Assembly (NCBI GenBank): GCA_003993805.1
Contig: RSEF01000004.1
Span: 11,334,878-11,398,877, forward strand
Direction of reading: 5' to 3'
From: Himantopus leucocephalus
Lineage: Eukaryota; Chordata; Aves; Charadriiformes; Recurvirostridae
Length of the DNA: 64,000 nt
Shown: in pieces, positions 47,200-60,679 of the stretch
Layout: each line of letters begins with the position of its first letter
How positions within the stretch are numbered: position 1 is the first letter of the stretch
Translations under genes and position numbers: made by a program
Notes under the pieces: generated by a model
Databases searched by the model: none
The model's input: the letters and a program-made list of their open reading frames with translations, nothing else
Told to the model about the DNA's origin: nothing

Positions 47200-48000
47200 G
47201 CCAATGAAATATTTAAATCCATAATTAATGATACCATTTAATTAATTAATGATGTAATCCACAAACTCTAACAATGAACCCAGCTCATTTCAGAAACCTC
47301 GATGCACAAACCTGGACCTTTGCCCATTAATCCATCACTGTTCAGAGGCAACTTGCTCCAGAAGCAGATCAGATTGATTATCTGAGAGACCAGAAGTCAC
47401 TTACTCGTGCACACACGAGGCACAGCAGGCGCAGAGGTTGTGCACCTTTCCCCATGCAGCCTTACCCAGGAGCTTCAGCGTGGCCACGAACACCATTTCT
47501 TTTGAGGCGAGAAGCCAGGCTTTCTTTTGTGTCTAGGAGATCTCTGGCTTTATTTAGACACTGCCAAGAGGTATTGCATGGGATGATGCTTTTCTAGCGC
47601 CGGGGCATCTGTCCACTGAGAACTAGATTGACAAGGCTGGAACTGTTGGGTTTGTTTGTTTTATCATTTCACAACTCTAAAAGCCAGACATCTGAAAGCT
47701 CGGATACATCATTGCACTGTGTCAAAAATCGGCGAAGGCACAGATTTGAAATCTGCATACGTGGACAAAAATAGGGTATATCTGAAATTAATTAAAATTT
47801 CTAGGCACTACCTAGAGAACGATATTTATCCATAATAAGCATGCATCAATGTATATCACATTTACTGCATGGCTTTTAGTGAAGTTGCAGTTTTCAAGTC
47901 CTGTATGTAGGACTCTAAGGCTTAGCAATCACTTTTCATTTTGAAAAAGCATTTTAAAGAATTCTTTTATAAAAACAAGAAGCAAATGTCACTGATTTAA
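47200..48000. promoter_or_regulatory. AT-rich sequence with homeodomain-type cluster, candidate regulatory
   Basis: A dense TAAT cluster occurs at 47221-47254 (ATAATTAATG, then TTTAATTAATTAATGATG). A second AT-rich complex stretch at about 47700-48000 shows no repeat or open frame. The middle (47400-47600) is more neutral. Inference from motif density only. Confidence 0.25.
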
Positions 48001-48188
48001 AGTCAAACTAAAATGAAATTAAATGCAAGTGACCCACTGAGGCTTTCTATGCTTGCAGCTGTAACTATCTGCATCACATACTACATGTGCAGTATAAAAC
48101 ATGCCAGAACTATGCATAGGTGTTACAGCCTTATCTACAACGCCCACGGAAATTATGGGAAGAAAATGTAAACAATTTGTGAGGGATT

Positions 48189-48219
48189 TAAAAAAAANAT
48201 TAAAAAAAAAAAAAAAAAA
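48189..48219 (+). repeat. Poly-A run with embedded N
   Basis: An A-run of 8 ends at the undetermined base 48198, followed by att and an A17 run. The word attaaaaaaa-type appears on both sides of the N, so this is another homopolymer-associated contig join. Confidence 0.75.
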
Positions 48220-49279
48220 GCAGTGATCTGACTCTGTCCCTACTGCCGTTAATGAAATTTTTAACACTGACAGCAGTAGACAAAGTTAGGATAAGGATAA
48301 AAGGTGAAGAAATTAAGTTTCCCTATTAAATATCGTCCCTGTACATATACATAACAATAAAGGAATGGAGAAACTGATGAAAGAGGGGAAAACCGCTGCA
48401 GGCATAAGAGAGAAATGAACTAATTCACACTGTTACAAACTTCACGTTGGTGACATACTGGCAGCCATGAGCATCTTTTTTATTTGCTTGTGAGTGAGGG
48501 GTCTTACCCTGTAAGCAATTTTTACAGCTGTTCATTTTGGAAAAAAGTCCAAACTACTTGACCCGTTGCCCTGAGGATCTCCCAGCAGTAAGTGCTATCC
48601 AAGATACTCCATCTGACACCTCTATATTCAAAGGTACCTCCATTTTTTCCAATCAAATCAGAACAACTCTAATTAAATTTAAACAAGAAGCTAAAGTGAG
48701 ATGAATGGTTTATAGGTGCTTCATGCTTCCCTACATTGATTAATAGATAAAGAATTCATACCTCTACCAAATTAGTTGACAAACCCTGCTGTAATTTATT
48801 CCTTGTTCATGATGATCTGTAAGCACGGTGCACGCTCGTAGGGACTGAGCTCCAGCTCCCTCTAAATATATTTTGTGCTGGTTGGCTGCACCCACCAGGT
48901 ATTTACATTCCACAGATCTTGTCCTTGCATTCAAAGTTTCTCAATATGGTTTTCATTTTAAATTAAAGTAGCAGCGGTTATTCTTGCATAGAAAGCCATT
49001 ATTTGTGAATCGGGCTTGCAATGTGGGCAGTTGCATTGGACCATGCTATTTCTCAGTGCCCAGAGAACTGCTCTGCTGAGTTTTATTTTTCCTTTTGTTT
49101 TCCTTGATGTTGTCCTGCACATTGCTCTGTAAGTGAGCAGCAAACGCAATTTTCTTTCACATATGGATGAAATTTTGCTAGAGCAGCGCGTTTGCTACTT
49201 CAAAATCAGGCTCTTTATGCCCAAAGCTGATCCAGAAGATGCCTGACCACTTCTAAAGCAGAGCATTAGAAGAAGGTAT
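48220..49279. other. Non-coding sequence, no gene seen
   Basis: AT-leaning sequence with one 63-codon minus-strand frame. Nothing recognised. Confidence 0.55.
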
Positions 49280-49303
49280 GCCAGGGGCTGCGCCAGGGGC
49301 TGC
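49280..49303. repeat. Two perfect 12-bp tandem units
   Basis: gccaggggctgc occurs at 49280-49291 and again at 49292-49303. It sits in a short G+C-rich patch (49275-49380) whose origin I cannot name. Confidence 0.7.
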
Positions 49304-50690
49304 CTATCTGCCCTGGCCAGCAGCAAGTCCTGGCCACCACAGACCAGGCTGGAGCCATCCAGAGATGGGCTCCAACTTTTGGAGATGGCACTGACTGAGA
49401 TTATTTTAAAGGAATTTACTTTTTAGAATACTGCCCTTCAGGTTAGGGTGTGAACCAGCAGCTGGCGAGAGATGTACACAGGGTTTAATCTGATTCACCA
49501 ATTACTTCGCAGTTCAAATTTTGCAAGGGGCATCCAGCCCTTGAGACAGATATCCCTGTGTTGGACAAACGGAAATCAATAAATCTATTCAGAAAAACAT
49601 AATTTCATTTTGCTTCTTAACCAGAAATTGAGATACACACATTTCTCCCTTCCCAGTCCTCCCTGACTTAAATATATCCTGAGTTATGTAAGTAATTGTT
49701 TTGAACCCACTCTAGGACACAGTCAGAGACATGACTCCAATAACACATTATCAGTAAAACAAAGCAAAACAGTTTCATGTCCCTGCTGGGTTTGTATATA
49801 CACTCTTAAATGAGCAGATTCTCTCATTATTCACCCTGATCTGGTCATTGTATGCTTAGTCACAGCTGTCACAACAGGTGCCCAAGCGTCCTCCCCCTTC
49901 ATGGCACTGCATTTTCTCTCTAGAGTTTGTTGTCAAATTCCTCTGCTGGCTTTCTCTGGTGGCTTTGCTGTTCCCTTTCCAGCCCTTCCCAGGTTCAACT
50001 TCATAACTACTTCTGAAATCATCCAGGGCTGGCTGACTCTGGATGCAGCCACCCTTCATCTTAAACAGCACTTCTTCTTTACAAGTTGATGTTCTTCATC
50101 CCATCACATGAAACCAGTTTATTTCATCAAGCAGTTTATTCATCCACTTTGGCCATGCTTGTCCTGCCTGGACCTTTCTCCATCTTTCTTGGTACCTCCA
50201 GTGACCCATATACGTTGGGACTACGCAGCAGATAAAGGCTGATTCCTCCACTCCAAGAGATATCATCTCTTCACTTTTTTTTCTCTCTAACATCCTTCAA
50301 CAATGGTTTGGGGTTCCCAAAACTGAGTGCAGAACTCTCCCCTCCTATCCCACTCCTCTCACCGCAGATTCACGTACTGCATTTTCCCACTGAATTTAGC
50401 ACTCACTGGGGATCTTTTACAGCTGAAAATCCTGCGAGTTCTTAAATTATCAGCGCTGTGCTACTGTGCACTAACAAAGTTTATCTGATACAACATGTTA
50501 TCAAGCTTTTTCAGTTCTGTAACAAATGTTTTCTTAGCTGGAAGCAAGTCTCCTCTGATATTAAAGTACCTAGAAATAAAGAGATAATTTTCTACGATTT
50601 TTTTGCTATTGTCTTCAAGGAATATAGTGTGGGTTGAGGGCAAAATATACACAATTCAACCTCTTTTATGTTTTGTAGACATCAGAATTT
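49304..50690. other. Non-coding sequence, C/T-rich patch, no gene seen
   Basis: Between 49860 and 50370 the plus strand is C/T-rich, resembling in texture the patch at 63290-63730. Frames of 62-71 codons there are not recognised. The rest is ordinary. Confidence 0.5.
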
Positions 50691-50745
50691 AGGGCCTGAT
50701 TTCCAAAGTGCTATAATCCATCAGTCCCACAGAACTGCAAAGGCT
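50691..50745. mobile_element. Possible half of a palindromic MITE-like relic
   Basis: The start agggcctgatttccaaagtg matches the end of a widespread amniote palindromic relic family (GGCCTGATTTTC...AGTGCT type). The second arm is not found within 100 bp, so this would be a truncated copy. Confidence 0.35.
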
Positions 50746-52739
50746 GGTGAGGGAGAAACTAGCCTGAAAGCCAGCTATGTAACCTATACCAATCCCCCAA
50801 AACACTGAAAAGGTTGGGCCAAAACATTAAGGCAAAAGCTTTCTATAATTTTACTTCAATAAAATTACAAATGAGGAAGGAAGATACCCAGCTTTTGATT
50901 TACAGAACAAATAGATTCAGTACAGTACTAATAACATTTAGTTTGCTTTCCCCCTAAAAACTCGTAGTTAAGGGTTAAGACATGCATTTCTATCTCAGGT
51001 TTGGGATTAAAGGTTTTTTTCCAAGCTTAGTCTGACAGTACTGCCTTCCCTGTCCTACAGCACAGTATAATATCCCTACAGCAATTACAACTGCTTGCAG
51101 TTGAGAACAAAGTATTACAAAAATCTTTAATGCATTGCCACCATTCTTCACACAATTTATTAGCTGACAACCAAAAGTAGAGGCAGTGTCGTATACTCAT
51201 CCAGATTTCTGTTGGTCACCTACAATTTAAAGTATTCATCCTCTATATTATTATACTTTACAGCTCTTAGGACATGTTAATTAATATGTTGAGCTAAATT
51301 AACTTAAATTCTTGCTGCCTTAAAATTGAATAGAGAATTCATTCTTCTCGTTTTTATTCTTCTTCTTTTCCCAGATTACTTTTAAAGTGAAGTAATTATT
51401 GCTGGTGTGTGTAGCTTGACCCTTCCCAGGATGGGAAATCTCCCAGGCTTGCATTTGATCACTTGCTAAACTAGAACGGGAGCAGCTCATCTGCTCTGCT
51501 GTGGCGTAACACTGCCTGAATGCAGGTACACACCGGTCTTAAAGAAAACATAAATCTACAATAGATAAGAGGAAATTAATAGAGGTGAACAGTGATTTGG
51601 AGGGGTATAAACCAGAACTGAAAGCCAGTGTATACTGCAATACCAGCGGTGCAAAGAATGTCAAGGAAATGAGCTTAGCCAGACTTTTTTTTTTTTTTTT
51701 TACCTTGTTCTAATTGCTTTGATTTATGGCTTTACTTAACTTACTTTCACCAAAAATCATCGGGCAGAATAAAAGAAACCTCGATCGCTGCCTGCCGAGC
51801 TGCAGCTGACTGGCAGGCATCACTTCTCCCAAGGTAACGGGACACAATCACCCCGTGGGGCAGAAAGCAGGAGTTTCGAACCGACTCTGTTTTACATGTC
51901 ATTTCTATAGCTGTAAAAGCTCCATGTTCCATATTATTAACCTCTTTCTATTCAAGGTTCCAGAAGAGGTGGCTGTGTCAGCTACCCAACCTGAAGTTCA
52001 AGACCTTTATGAGTGAGGCGACATTTTAGAGCATAATAACTACACAAAATCCTTATCAAAGATTGTCAGAGAGTTGGAATTACCAGTGGTTATCAGTCAA
52101 TAATTGTTAGAGTAACTGATGGGTAAGCAGTAACCCTTCACATGCAATTCTTCTGTGGGAATGAGAAAAGCAGCTGGAAGGAATTCATAACAAGAACCTC
52201 GCAGAGCTCAGAGAAATGTGATGTATAAACAGATTATTATTTCCTGTGGATATTGATGATAAATGAACTGGATTTGGTATGTCTAGGAAATATCACCACA
52301 CTCTAAGCCATCTGAACTCCCCGTGGCTCAAGGTAAAAACCTTTCCTGTAACTTATGAGAACTCGGCGTAAAGAAAGCACTAAATATCTGGGTCACTAGA
52401 AATACAAAAGTTGAACATTCCTCTTGCACGCTTTTCATTTAATTAATCTTTTCCTGCAGGTTTTCAGTGTAATGAGTCATTGATTATCACAAAGAGTGCT
52501 TTATAGGGTAAATTAATTCACGTAAGAGAAATAATAAGAACTGCTTGGTAGCCAGATAAATAAATAAAATGCGAAGTGTTTTGGTCATCTAGTTGCAAGT
52601 CAGCCCCAGGGGACTCCCATATCTGTAAATCAGCTACTCAGTGAGCAGTACCAATACCTGCACTCCTCGTTCCTCATCTTTACCTATACCTACAGCTTTA
52701 TAAAATATGAAAAATCCTCATAGAAAAAGCAAAAATAAT
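50746..52739. other. Non-coding sequence, no gene seen
   Basis: AT-leaning sequence with a T17 run at 51685-51701. Open frames do not exceed 61 codons. AT-rich parts (51100-51400, 52060-52110, 52420-52580) could hold regulatory DNA, but nothing is specific. Confidence 0.5.
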
Positions 52740-53004
52740 CAAAGCTCTATTCCTCAGTTGGAAATTAAATAACCTACAAGAAGATAACAGCTAATTACAT
52801 GAGAAAACATATGCAAAAACGCCTTTTCCATTTAATTTAGAGAAAACTTCTGTTCAGTGCATGGTCACTCGNCAAAGCTCTATTCCTCAGTTGGAAATTA
52901 AATAACCTACAAGAAGGTAATAGCTAATTACATGAGAAAACATATGCAAAAACGCCTTTTCCGTTTAATTTAGAGAAAACTTCTGTTCAGTGCATGGTCA
53001 CTCG
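52740..53004. repeat. 132-bp sequence repeated either side of a single N at 52872
   Basis: Bases 52740-52871 and 52873-53004 align without gaps (offset 133) with three transitions. The single N between them marks an unmerged contig join. Probably two alleles of one locus. Confidence 0.92.
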
Positions 53005-54729
53005 GTTCAGTGTAATAAACAGCATTTCTAAAAAGAAAACAAACCAGGAAGAGTAGAATACCTATGTTTATGGTTAAAAAGAGAAAAGGCTGATATTTGG
53101 AGAAGCTGGTCGTACGCATGAAATTAATCTTAAAATACTTTTATGGGCACGGGCCAGGTCTAAAGATATTACCCGGCTCTTCACAGTGCTTCCAAAAGTT
53201 CTCATGAAAAAGGCATTGACGCAAAAAACATGCTCAATGCAAAGGTGAAAAAGGAGCCACCTTCCTCCTTGGTACACGTCTGGTTCTTCTTTAGTTCAAG
53301 TCATATCAGGTATATATCAGTATACTTAGGCAGAACGTGGTTCACTAAGCCAGTCAGCAAAGAGTAAGTTTGCGGCTGGCCTTCAAGGATTACACACAGG
53401 GGAAAAACTGCACCAAAGAAACACTATAACTCCCCATGACCTTACCTTGAGACTAGCCACACTGCAAACTAGCTCAGATCGCAAAAGGTTTTGCACCACT
53501 AAAAATATTTAGGAGATGGCGGGGCTATAGTTTATGAGGATCCCAAACTCCCCGCAGTGTTAAACTGTATAAATCCAGAGTAAATGTTGCCTCATATTTT
53601 GACCATACATGGATCTGCAGCATACATGCATGTCTTGGCTCCTTTGGTGGTTTTCAGCATTGAGAAGGGTTCCCATCATGCTGTGAGGATATTTATTTGC
53701 ATCGGTCTCATTTTATCTCTGTGAGACATGCCCTTTGCTGTCCACAGCCTTGGAAACTGAATTTTAGATGTTTGCCAGATCACATGCCATGAACACCCAA
53801 GCAAAGGTAACAGCTACCTCAGTTTGCAAATATGTATTTCTTCCATTCATACCACAGAGAAAGAGAAAAAAAGAATACCTTTATGCAGGAAACCATTCAC
53901 AGAAATCACAGTCTAAGCAGGGCGATATGCTAAATTCAAGAAATAAATTAGTCATTTATAACCTGCACTCAGACCTAGCCCAAAACGTGCTATTAACTCA
54001 TTTTACACTGCAAACCTCTAGGGGCAAGAGCCACACCTTCCACCATGGGACTTGCACAGTCAAATTAAAGCACATTAATGGTACTCACCAAGCACTAGCA
54101 CTATCAGGTGGCCTTTCTGAGCAAGCTCTGAGCCCACGGCACTGATGATCTTGGATAGAATAACTTCCAGTTGTGTGAGATCCTTCTTACAGTAATGAAG
54201 AGTTATCAGGCTACGTAAAAGCTGCATTAGAAACCCCAATTTGAAATACGGTATTCAAAACGTAGCAAGGAGTCCTTCCCCTCCCTGGAGATCGCTGGTT
54301 TCCCAAACAAATGGATGGATTATAACAAGCCATTGTGCATTATTTTCTGTTTCTCAATGACCTAGTTCCCATGCTCTCTGCAATACTGAAATGGGAAACT
54401 AAAGCTTGGGGGTAGATCTTCAGCTGGAGGAAGTCAGCCCTGCTCGCCGTGTCAGTGCACAGCAGGCAGAGAGCATCTCCCAGTCAACACACGAAACTCA
54501 GAAAGTTTCATTTTGTGGCTTGAAAACAATGAGAAAGATGCCTTTCCAACATCGGCAAGCAGGTGAGTAGGAACATTTACAAACATGAATTTTAGGGTGA
54601 CTTCAGTGACAGAAATTTGCTCTTTGGCATCTCCCAAAGTTGGGGTGCATAGATTGCACAGATTTTAATTTTTGACCTGGGACTGATTACATGATGAAGT
54701 TCAAATGGCTGTTCACATAGGGCTTTTTT
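53005..54729. other. Non-coding sequence, no gene seen
   Basis: A 125-codon plus-strand frame at 53768-54145 has a Lys-rich stretch from an A/G-rich patch and no domain. Nothing else is recognised. Confidence 0.5.
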
Positions 54730-55170
54730 CCCAGGTTTGCTTGATTATTACAATTAATATAGGCATGCGGTGAGAATACTCATAGAAAGAGCTGCATTCT
54801 GCCTTATTATTATTTTGGTAAAATATTTTTTATTTTCTTAAAATTGTGTATGTTGCATGCTGATGATTCTTGCAATGCCTTACAAATAATGCATTTATAC
54901 ATCATTTAAATCATACGTTATAATTTATAGGTTAGGTTTTTTATTTTGGTGTCAATCAAAATCGGAAGCTGTATGAAAGAGCTTAGATTAGGAGAAAGAT
55001 TTTTCATGGTAAGCTTTAATAAACTAATGATGATATTAGAAAAGCAACCACAGAAAAACCTGTCATCTAATAATAAGCTTGTTCCTGTTTATTTAAATGT
55101 TCCACCTTGTGCTTGTTTGTAAAAAGTTAATAATTACAGCACAGTTAACTTACGTAAATAGGTGAGTCTG
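54730..55170. promoter_or_regulatory. AT-rich block, candidate conserved non-coding element
   Basis: Strongly AT-rich complex sequence with no open frame, repeated TTATTATTATTTTGG-, GCATGCTGATGATT- and AATGCATTTATAC-like words, and no recognised repeat family. Candidate enhancer by texture only. Confidence 0.3.
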
Positions 55171-56600
55171 CACTGGATAAAACCTGTGACACTGAGCTAC
55201 AGCTCTACCTAATCTGTGAAGAGTGGGTACTGAGATTTCAGCCTTTTTTTATTGCAGCATGCAACATCCTTCTGAACAGGTATTTGATGTTTTGCCCAAA
55301 CAACTCCTGTCAGATTGGCAGGGTGAAGATGACCACCCAAGTCCCATCCCAGCACAGACACAGGGATGGTTTTGAACCAGCGCTGCCTTTGCAGACTCTT
55401 CAGTACTGGTGTTGTTGGGTCAGCCCAGACAGTGGCACGCATGGCAGCCGAGCGGGAAGGCAGAAAATCACTGTTATTTCCTGCTAGGTCTGCCTTGCCC
55501 TTACCCCACCAGGCCGGAAGCTCCAGTGGCTTCCAGTGGTCCCCAGAGCACACACATGGGATGGCGGTGGTCCTGCTAGGCAGCCACCTGCTCTTGTCAT
55601 CCACAAGCGAAAATACATTCAAAACTTTTTAAATTAAACATTTTTATTTACGTTTCCTTTCCTGTATCTGTCCCCGAGATCTTACCAAACCCCGCAGGGT
55701 GAGAAATGAGCTGCTGTCAAGCAGCTACGTTGTCCCCATATAAAAGTTATTCTTGAGGAACCAACTCTTCCAACATAATGAACACCAAAACGCACCCATG
55801 TGCTCCGACCCCCGGGGAGCACAGTCATCCTGACTGCTCCTGTCGAAAGCCTCCCAGCAGAGACTGGGATACAGCTCAAGTCGTTGACTTCTGGAGCCTA
55901 CCCAAACACAACTGCTACTCTCTGCTCGCTGCCCATGCCATGGTGGTTAAATGCTGACCCTGCTTGCTGCCTCCCTCGTACATTGCAGACCTCTGGCAGC
56001 TGTTGATAAATGTGGTTTCAGGATGGGCTGTGTTAGATCACATCTATTTGTACTTGTAAAGCCGTCGCCTGCTGTGTCCCAGCCAACCATGGCCATATGG
56101 ACCGGTGGGAGCACCCCTGGTTACGTGTGCGGGTGAACCTTTGGTCAGATTTCGCAGCCGCACTACCCAGCCACCCTCCACGCTGCATAGAGTCACTTCC
56201 ATAAATCACACGCCACCACGCATCTCTTCAGCAACCTGGAGGCCATCCAGCTGGACCGCGGCCACAGACCTCCACCTCTTGGCATCGTGGTGGTGGGCAA
56301 CGGTAGCAGTGCAGCTTGGGCAGCACAGGATGCTGAATGCTCTCCGTGGTAAAGGCACGCTCTCAGAGCAACGCAAGGCACCAGCTCAAATCATCTCAAG
56401 CCCTAGACAAGCCCTGGTCTTTCCACCACCCTTGGAGGAAACACAGGGGAACGAGTCCACCTTGACCAACATCAGCCTTCCTGTACAGAGACACCCAGGT
56501 GCTTGTAAAGCAAACTTTACTTTTACAAAGAAGAAAACACCTCTCACACTCGCCCCTTCCAGCATTTTTGCTACCTAGAGCAAATTTTTTGTTGCTGTTG
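55171..56600. other. G+C-richer non-coding sequence with several unrecognised frames
   Basis: About 1.4 kb with G+C near 50% and overlapping frames up to 157 codons (56105-56578 plus, 55209-55622 minus, 56396-56797 minus). They are Ser/Thr/Pro-rich, change phase and match nothing I know. It could be an old repeat too diverged to recognise or a non-coding transcript. Confidence 0.45.
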
Positions 56601-56628
56601 TTGCTCCTTTCTTGTAGAAAGGAGCAGC
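56600..56628. repeat. Perfect 10-bp hairpin
   Basis: Arms tgctcctttc (56602-56611) and gaaaggagca (56617-56626) enclose a 5-nt loop; a G-T and a G-C pair can extend the stem to 12. The loop is too short for a typical microRNA precursor. Likely chance, or a small cruciform. Confidence 0.5.
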
Positions 56629-57084
56629 TTAGCCTATACGGTTTAGAAATAAGGTTTGCCTTCTTCCCACAGATGGCAAACTCTTTGGTTTCTGCCACCA
56701 CTAAACATACAAATAAATCATCAAGATATGATCTGCTAACATATTCAAAATGATGTTTGGCCTGAATATTTTTTTTAGCTTCAAACATCAATTTCATTTC
56801 GTAATGAATACATGCTTCATCTCATAACATTTCATTTTTCATACATTTAGCAAAATTGCTTAACTGATACATTTTTTCCAAAACAGCTTTATTTCTGCCC
56901 TAAAAACATGCAAATCAAAGACTCGCACACTTATATAACGTGCAGAATTCCCTACTGTTGGCTCCATTGCTACATTATAAAATATTCATAATATCTACAT
57001 TTTTTCACAAAATGAATTTGGTATCCCGAGTTTTTTCTGTAAATCACGTTAGGATACACGGACAAAATTTTACAGGCCTCTCCA
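56629..57084. other. AT-rich non-coding sequence, no gene seen
   Basis: AT-rich, T-runs near 56768. Nothing recognised. Confidence 0.5.
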
Positions 57085-57200
57085 TGCGGCTGTTTCCACC
57101 GTTACTCGCTCCCCTCCCCGAAGGCGAGCCTCCCCTGCACCCACCCATGCGCTCTGCACGCCGGCAGCCTTATCGGAAACACCGGCGAGGCACATCCAGC
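57085..57200. promoter_or_regulatory. Small CpG-dense patch
   Basis: About eleven CpG in roughly 115 bp by hand count, in AT-rich surroundings. A 100-codon plus-strand frame (56940-57242) crosses it without recognisable content. Possible short regulatory island. Confidence 0.25.
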
Positions 57201-60000
57201 CCTCACTTCCTAAGCTTAATGCCCTTTGCAATTCTTGTCTGAGCAGTTGTTCGCTGAAGACAAGAAGACTTATTTCTATTCATTCCCTGCATAATCCACC
57301 CTATGAATTTACACCTCACCTACCCGCGCATTCAAGGACCCAGAAATACAAAATATTTCCTACTGTGTTTTAAACCCACATCCTCCTGGATACAAGATAA
57401 GAGCTTAATAGCTTTGACACTGCACTGTTTTCATATTCATGCGTAAGTTATGGATACAGCAACAGATCAGCACTTCTTTGTGCGTCTCATTGGCTCTGGT
57501 TCGCTGCCTTAAACTGTCTGAGTCAAGGCCACGTTTTAATGCCATAGACGCTCTATTCAAATACCAGTATGACCACATTTTAAAAGCCACCCTGTACCAC
57601 TTCATTGCCGCAGATGTCCTTTACATCTGGCAAGGGCCGTTTCTCTGCATGTCAACAGTAATTCAGTTTAACAGCTGTCTCTTTTGACAAGCTTAGTGTC
57701 AGACTCTAAAATGACAGGGTGACAGTTTTCCTTTTCTTTAACAGAACATAGTGCAAATTAACCGTTTGAATGCAGGATCACTGAGCGCCTCCCGAAGACA
57801 GTTTTCAGAGTCAACTGAACGGGATTTAGGAATTGTTGGTATTAACAACCAAAGCTGAAAACCTGTAGGGTCTTACAAATGAGGGCACTCTTCCTGTAAC
57901 TGAGATTCGTACCTGAAATCTAAGTGTTTGACACCCAGAAAACCTTAGACTGAGTGGAAATAGATGTCACACTGGGAATTTGCAAACTGATATGATCAGT
58001 ACTGTTCCTGCCTTTCATAAATACACGGGAGAATTTTCTGTATATTTAGTTAAAGCGCTGGTTAATACAGCAGCTGATGGTACCGTGCATATCAGCTTTC
58101 CGATGGCACGCTGTGCACACACATTTTCCACAAATGCCAGGCGTACAGAAGAACCTCAGCATAATTTCTCCAGGACTAAAACTATGCCTGAGATAATACT
58201 GTACATCTTAATGACTGAACCCTTTAGCACGAAAACCAGCTTGTGGACAGTAACAAAGTGCCACTGTGATTTATGAACAATCAGTAAATGCTACAAAGGC
58301 ACCGCTTTAATCTGGTGCAAGAATGAGCTTTATGGGGCTGGCTGTATTAGGCTCACATAAAAGTGAATTAAAAAAAATATAAACATTACACTACACATAT
58401 TTAAACTGCATACTGATGTAAGTTGTACAGTGCGCCGCTTCGGTGTGTTGGTTATACCATGGCTGCCACAGTGAGGAGGAATGATGTCTCCCTGGTTTGG
58501 TTCTTGTTCTATCAAAATCAATGGCGAACCTTTAAGAAACTGCGGAGGGACTGAACTCCAGCTCACACAATTTATGTTATTTTAAAGAATTACGAAAGCC
58601 TTTCTGCTGTTTGTTCCAGGGTAAGCAGTTACATCAAAAGCACTACTAAAAAAAATGGGTTGAAAGCATGACACAGAGAGCATAACATTTAAATGACTTT
58701 AGTAATTGCTTTTGTTTGCTTATTTATATGTTGCTGTAAGTATTTGTATGTGTTACCATTGCCATAACATCTGGGAATCTCATAATATTTAGCAAGATTC
58801 ACACTCAAATGCCTATTAGTATCTCTAAAAGGCATGCCCATTTATGTGAGATTTCTCATGAACTGTTCAGTCTCATAATACAGCCAAGTTCTTCCTCTTC
58901 TATTCAGCTTTTAACACATAATTGGTCGTTACCTGCAGAAGAACTCACTTATTCTCAACCACTCTATATCCAGGTCTCTCGATACAGTAGAACTCATGTG
59001 TCCCTGCTGTGCAGGAGCCAGGACAGAGATGCTGATGGTGCTGACTTCCCTACTGATTCCTCACTTACCCAACATGCCTCGTCTGTTCATTTCCATAGCC
59101 TGGGAATTCATACTTTCATAGCCAGAGGTGAGTCTGTGCGAAGGCAACGTATCACTAGTATTTTATTAATATATCACGCAGCTAAGTCAGCTGCAAACAT
59201 GTATTTTTAGCGCAACTTCAGCCCCGTGGGAGCGTGCAGGTTGCTGGGTTTGGAGGGGTAGGTTGTTATTAATATTGCACACTTTGAGCTCGGCTACACA
59301 CAGCATATATAATCATTTAAAATATTTAACCTCCCTAAAATCTATCATATGCCTGAAACACTAATAATTCTATAACTTAAGCTAAACAGAGTACTATTCA
59401 GCTGTAAATTTTATGGCTACTATCTCCACCTCTTATGAAGTGTGAAAAGAGGCTTCATATCTGTCAGTCTTTTCTCAGAAATGACTTTCGCTGATTACTT
59501 AAACTTTCGTTAAATAAGCTTTCCACAAGCTGTAAAAACAGAACACAGTAGGGAAAAAATTGGCTCTCTTTTAAAAGTGCTGTAAAGTCTCTTTTTGAAT
59601 GAGTAATTAGAAATGTGTAAACTCTTTTATGGATATGTGAGAAGCACACACAAAAAATGTGACATTCCATGCAAGTATTTCTGTGTGCTATCAAATTTCA
59701 TTGTATTTCGCAGAGACCAAAACTATACAGACCCAAAATACACATACATTAGTGGACATGGGTTATTTGCCAAGAAGGAATTTACATACAGTACAAGGAA
59801 AACATCCTAATTTAAATCTACGACAATGGATACTCACATTCTTAAAGAGAAATCAGAGTTGTTTGTCTTTCTGCTCATATTTATACAGATTGCAAAGCTG
59901 TTGACAGAGCACGATTTGAGCTGGGCCTTTCCAACTGCTTACTGTTATTTTTATTGCCATTGTCAGCTATCTTTTCCGTATCGAGAACCGAGCTTAGATG
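57201..60000. other. Non-coding sequence, no gene seen
   Basis: AT-leaning sequence with frames of 60-133 codons (largest 58809-59210 plus) on both strands, none recognisable. The stretch 58570-58800 is AT-rich and complex and could be regulatory. No interspersed repeat recognised. Confidence 0.5.
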
Positions 60001-60679
60001 AAGATGTTCTGATTTCCCAAAGCCCTACACGAACACAAAGAACTGCCATGCGACCCAGCCGGCAGGCAGGGAGCGGGCAGCGAGGAAACCCAACTCCCAC
60101 TGCTGACCCTCATCCCCTTGAAAAGTCCCAAAAATCCTCAGTTAAACCAGTGCACTTATCCATCTTCATTTCTCCACACACACACAAGTGATCCATCCCC
60201 AAATAACACTCTGCAGGTGCTCTGTGACCCCCTTGTACCTTCATTGCTTTCAATTCCTCTCCCTCCTCTTAAAACTCACGTTATTTGCGCTGAAAACTTG
60301 CGTTGACTTTGAGCCTCGTGGTCGGCTGCACGGCAGGGGGGCAAGTATCTTCATCTACAAATAAGCCAAAGAAACGTATAGACAAAGGGAGATGGGTGCT
60401 ACCCCTGTGCGACTTCCCACCTCCCCAGGAGAGGGGACAGGGCATCTCGGGGACACCGAGAAGGAAAGCCTCCCCCCCTCCAAACTGGTAGGATGTTTGC
60501 TTGAAAAGCCAGTGGATGTCACGCTGTGTACACGTACTGTGCGCTATAAATAGTAATGTCTTCTACGCTCCTCTCCATGGAAAAACCTGCAGGAGGGGAA
60601 ATAGTCTCAAATCTGTGTAGTTTTCAAGCCAAAGAGAGCAGCCTCATTCTCTCCGTGGTGGGGAAGCCGTAGGTAGGGG
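60001..60679. other. Non-coding sequence, no gene seen
   Basis: Mixed, with a short (CA)n run near 60176-60187 and a purine/C-rich patch near 60420-60480. Frames of 62-121 codons are unrecognised. Confidence 0.5.

Noticed and set aside
56105..56578. 157-codon plus-strand frame as a possible gene
   Set aside because: Ser/Thr/Pro-rich translation without a domain in a stop-poor G+C-rich patch; overlapping frames on the other strand look equally plausible.
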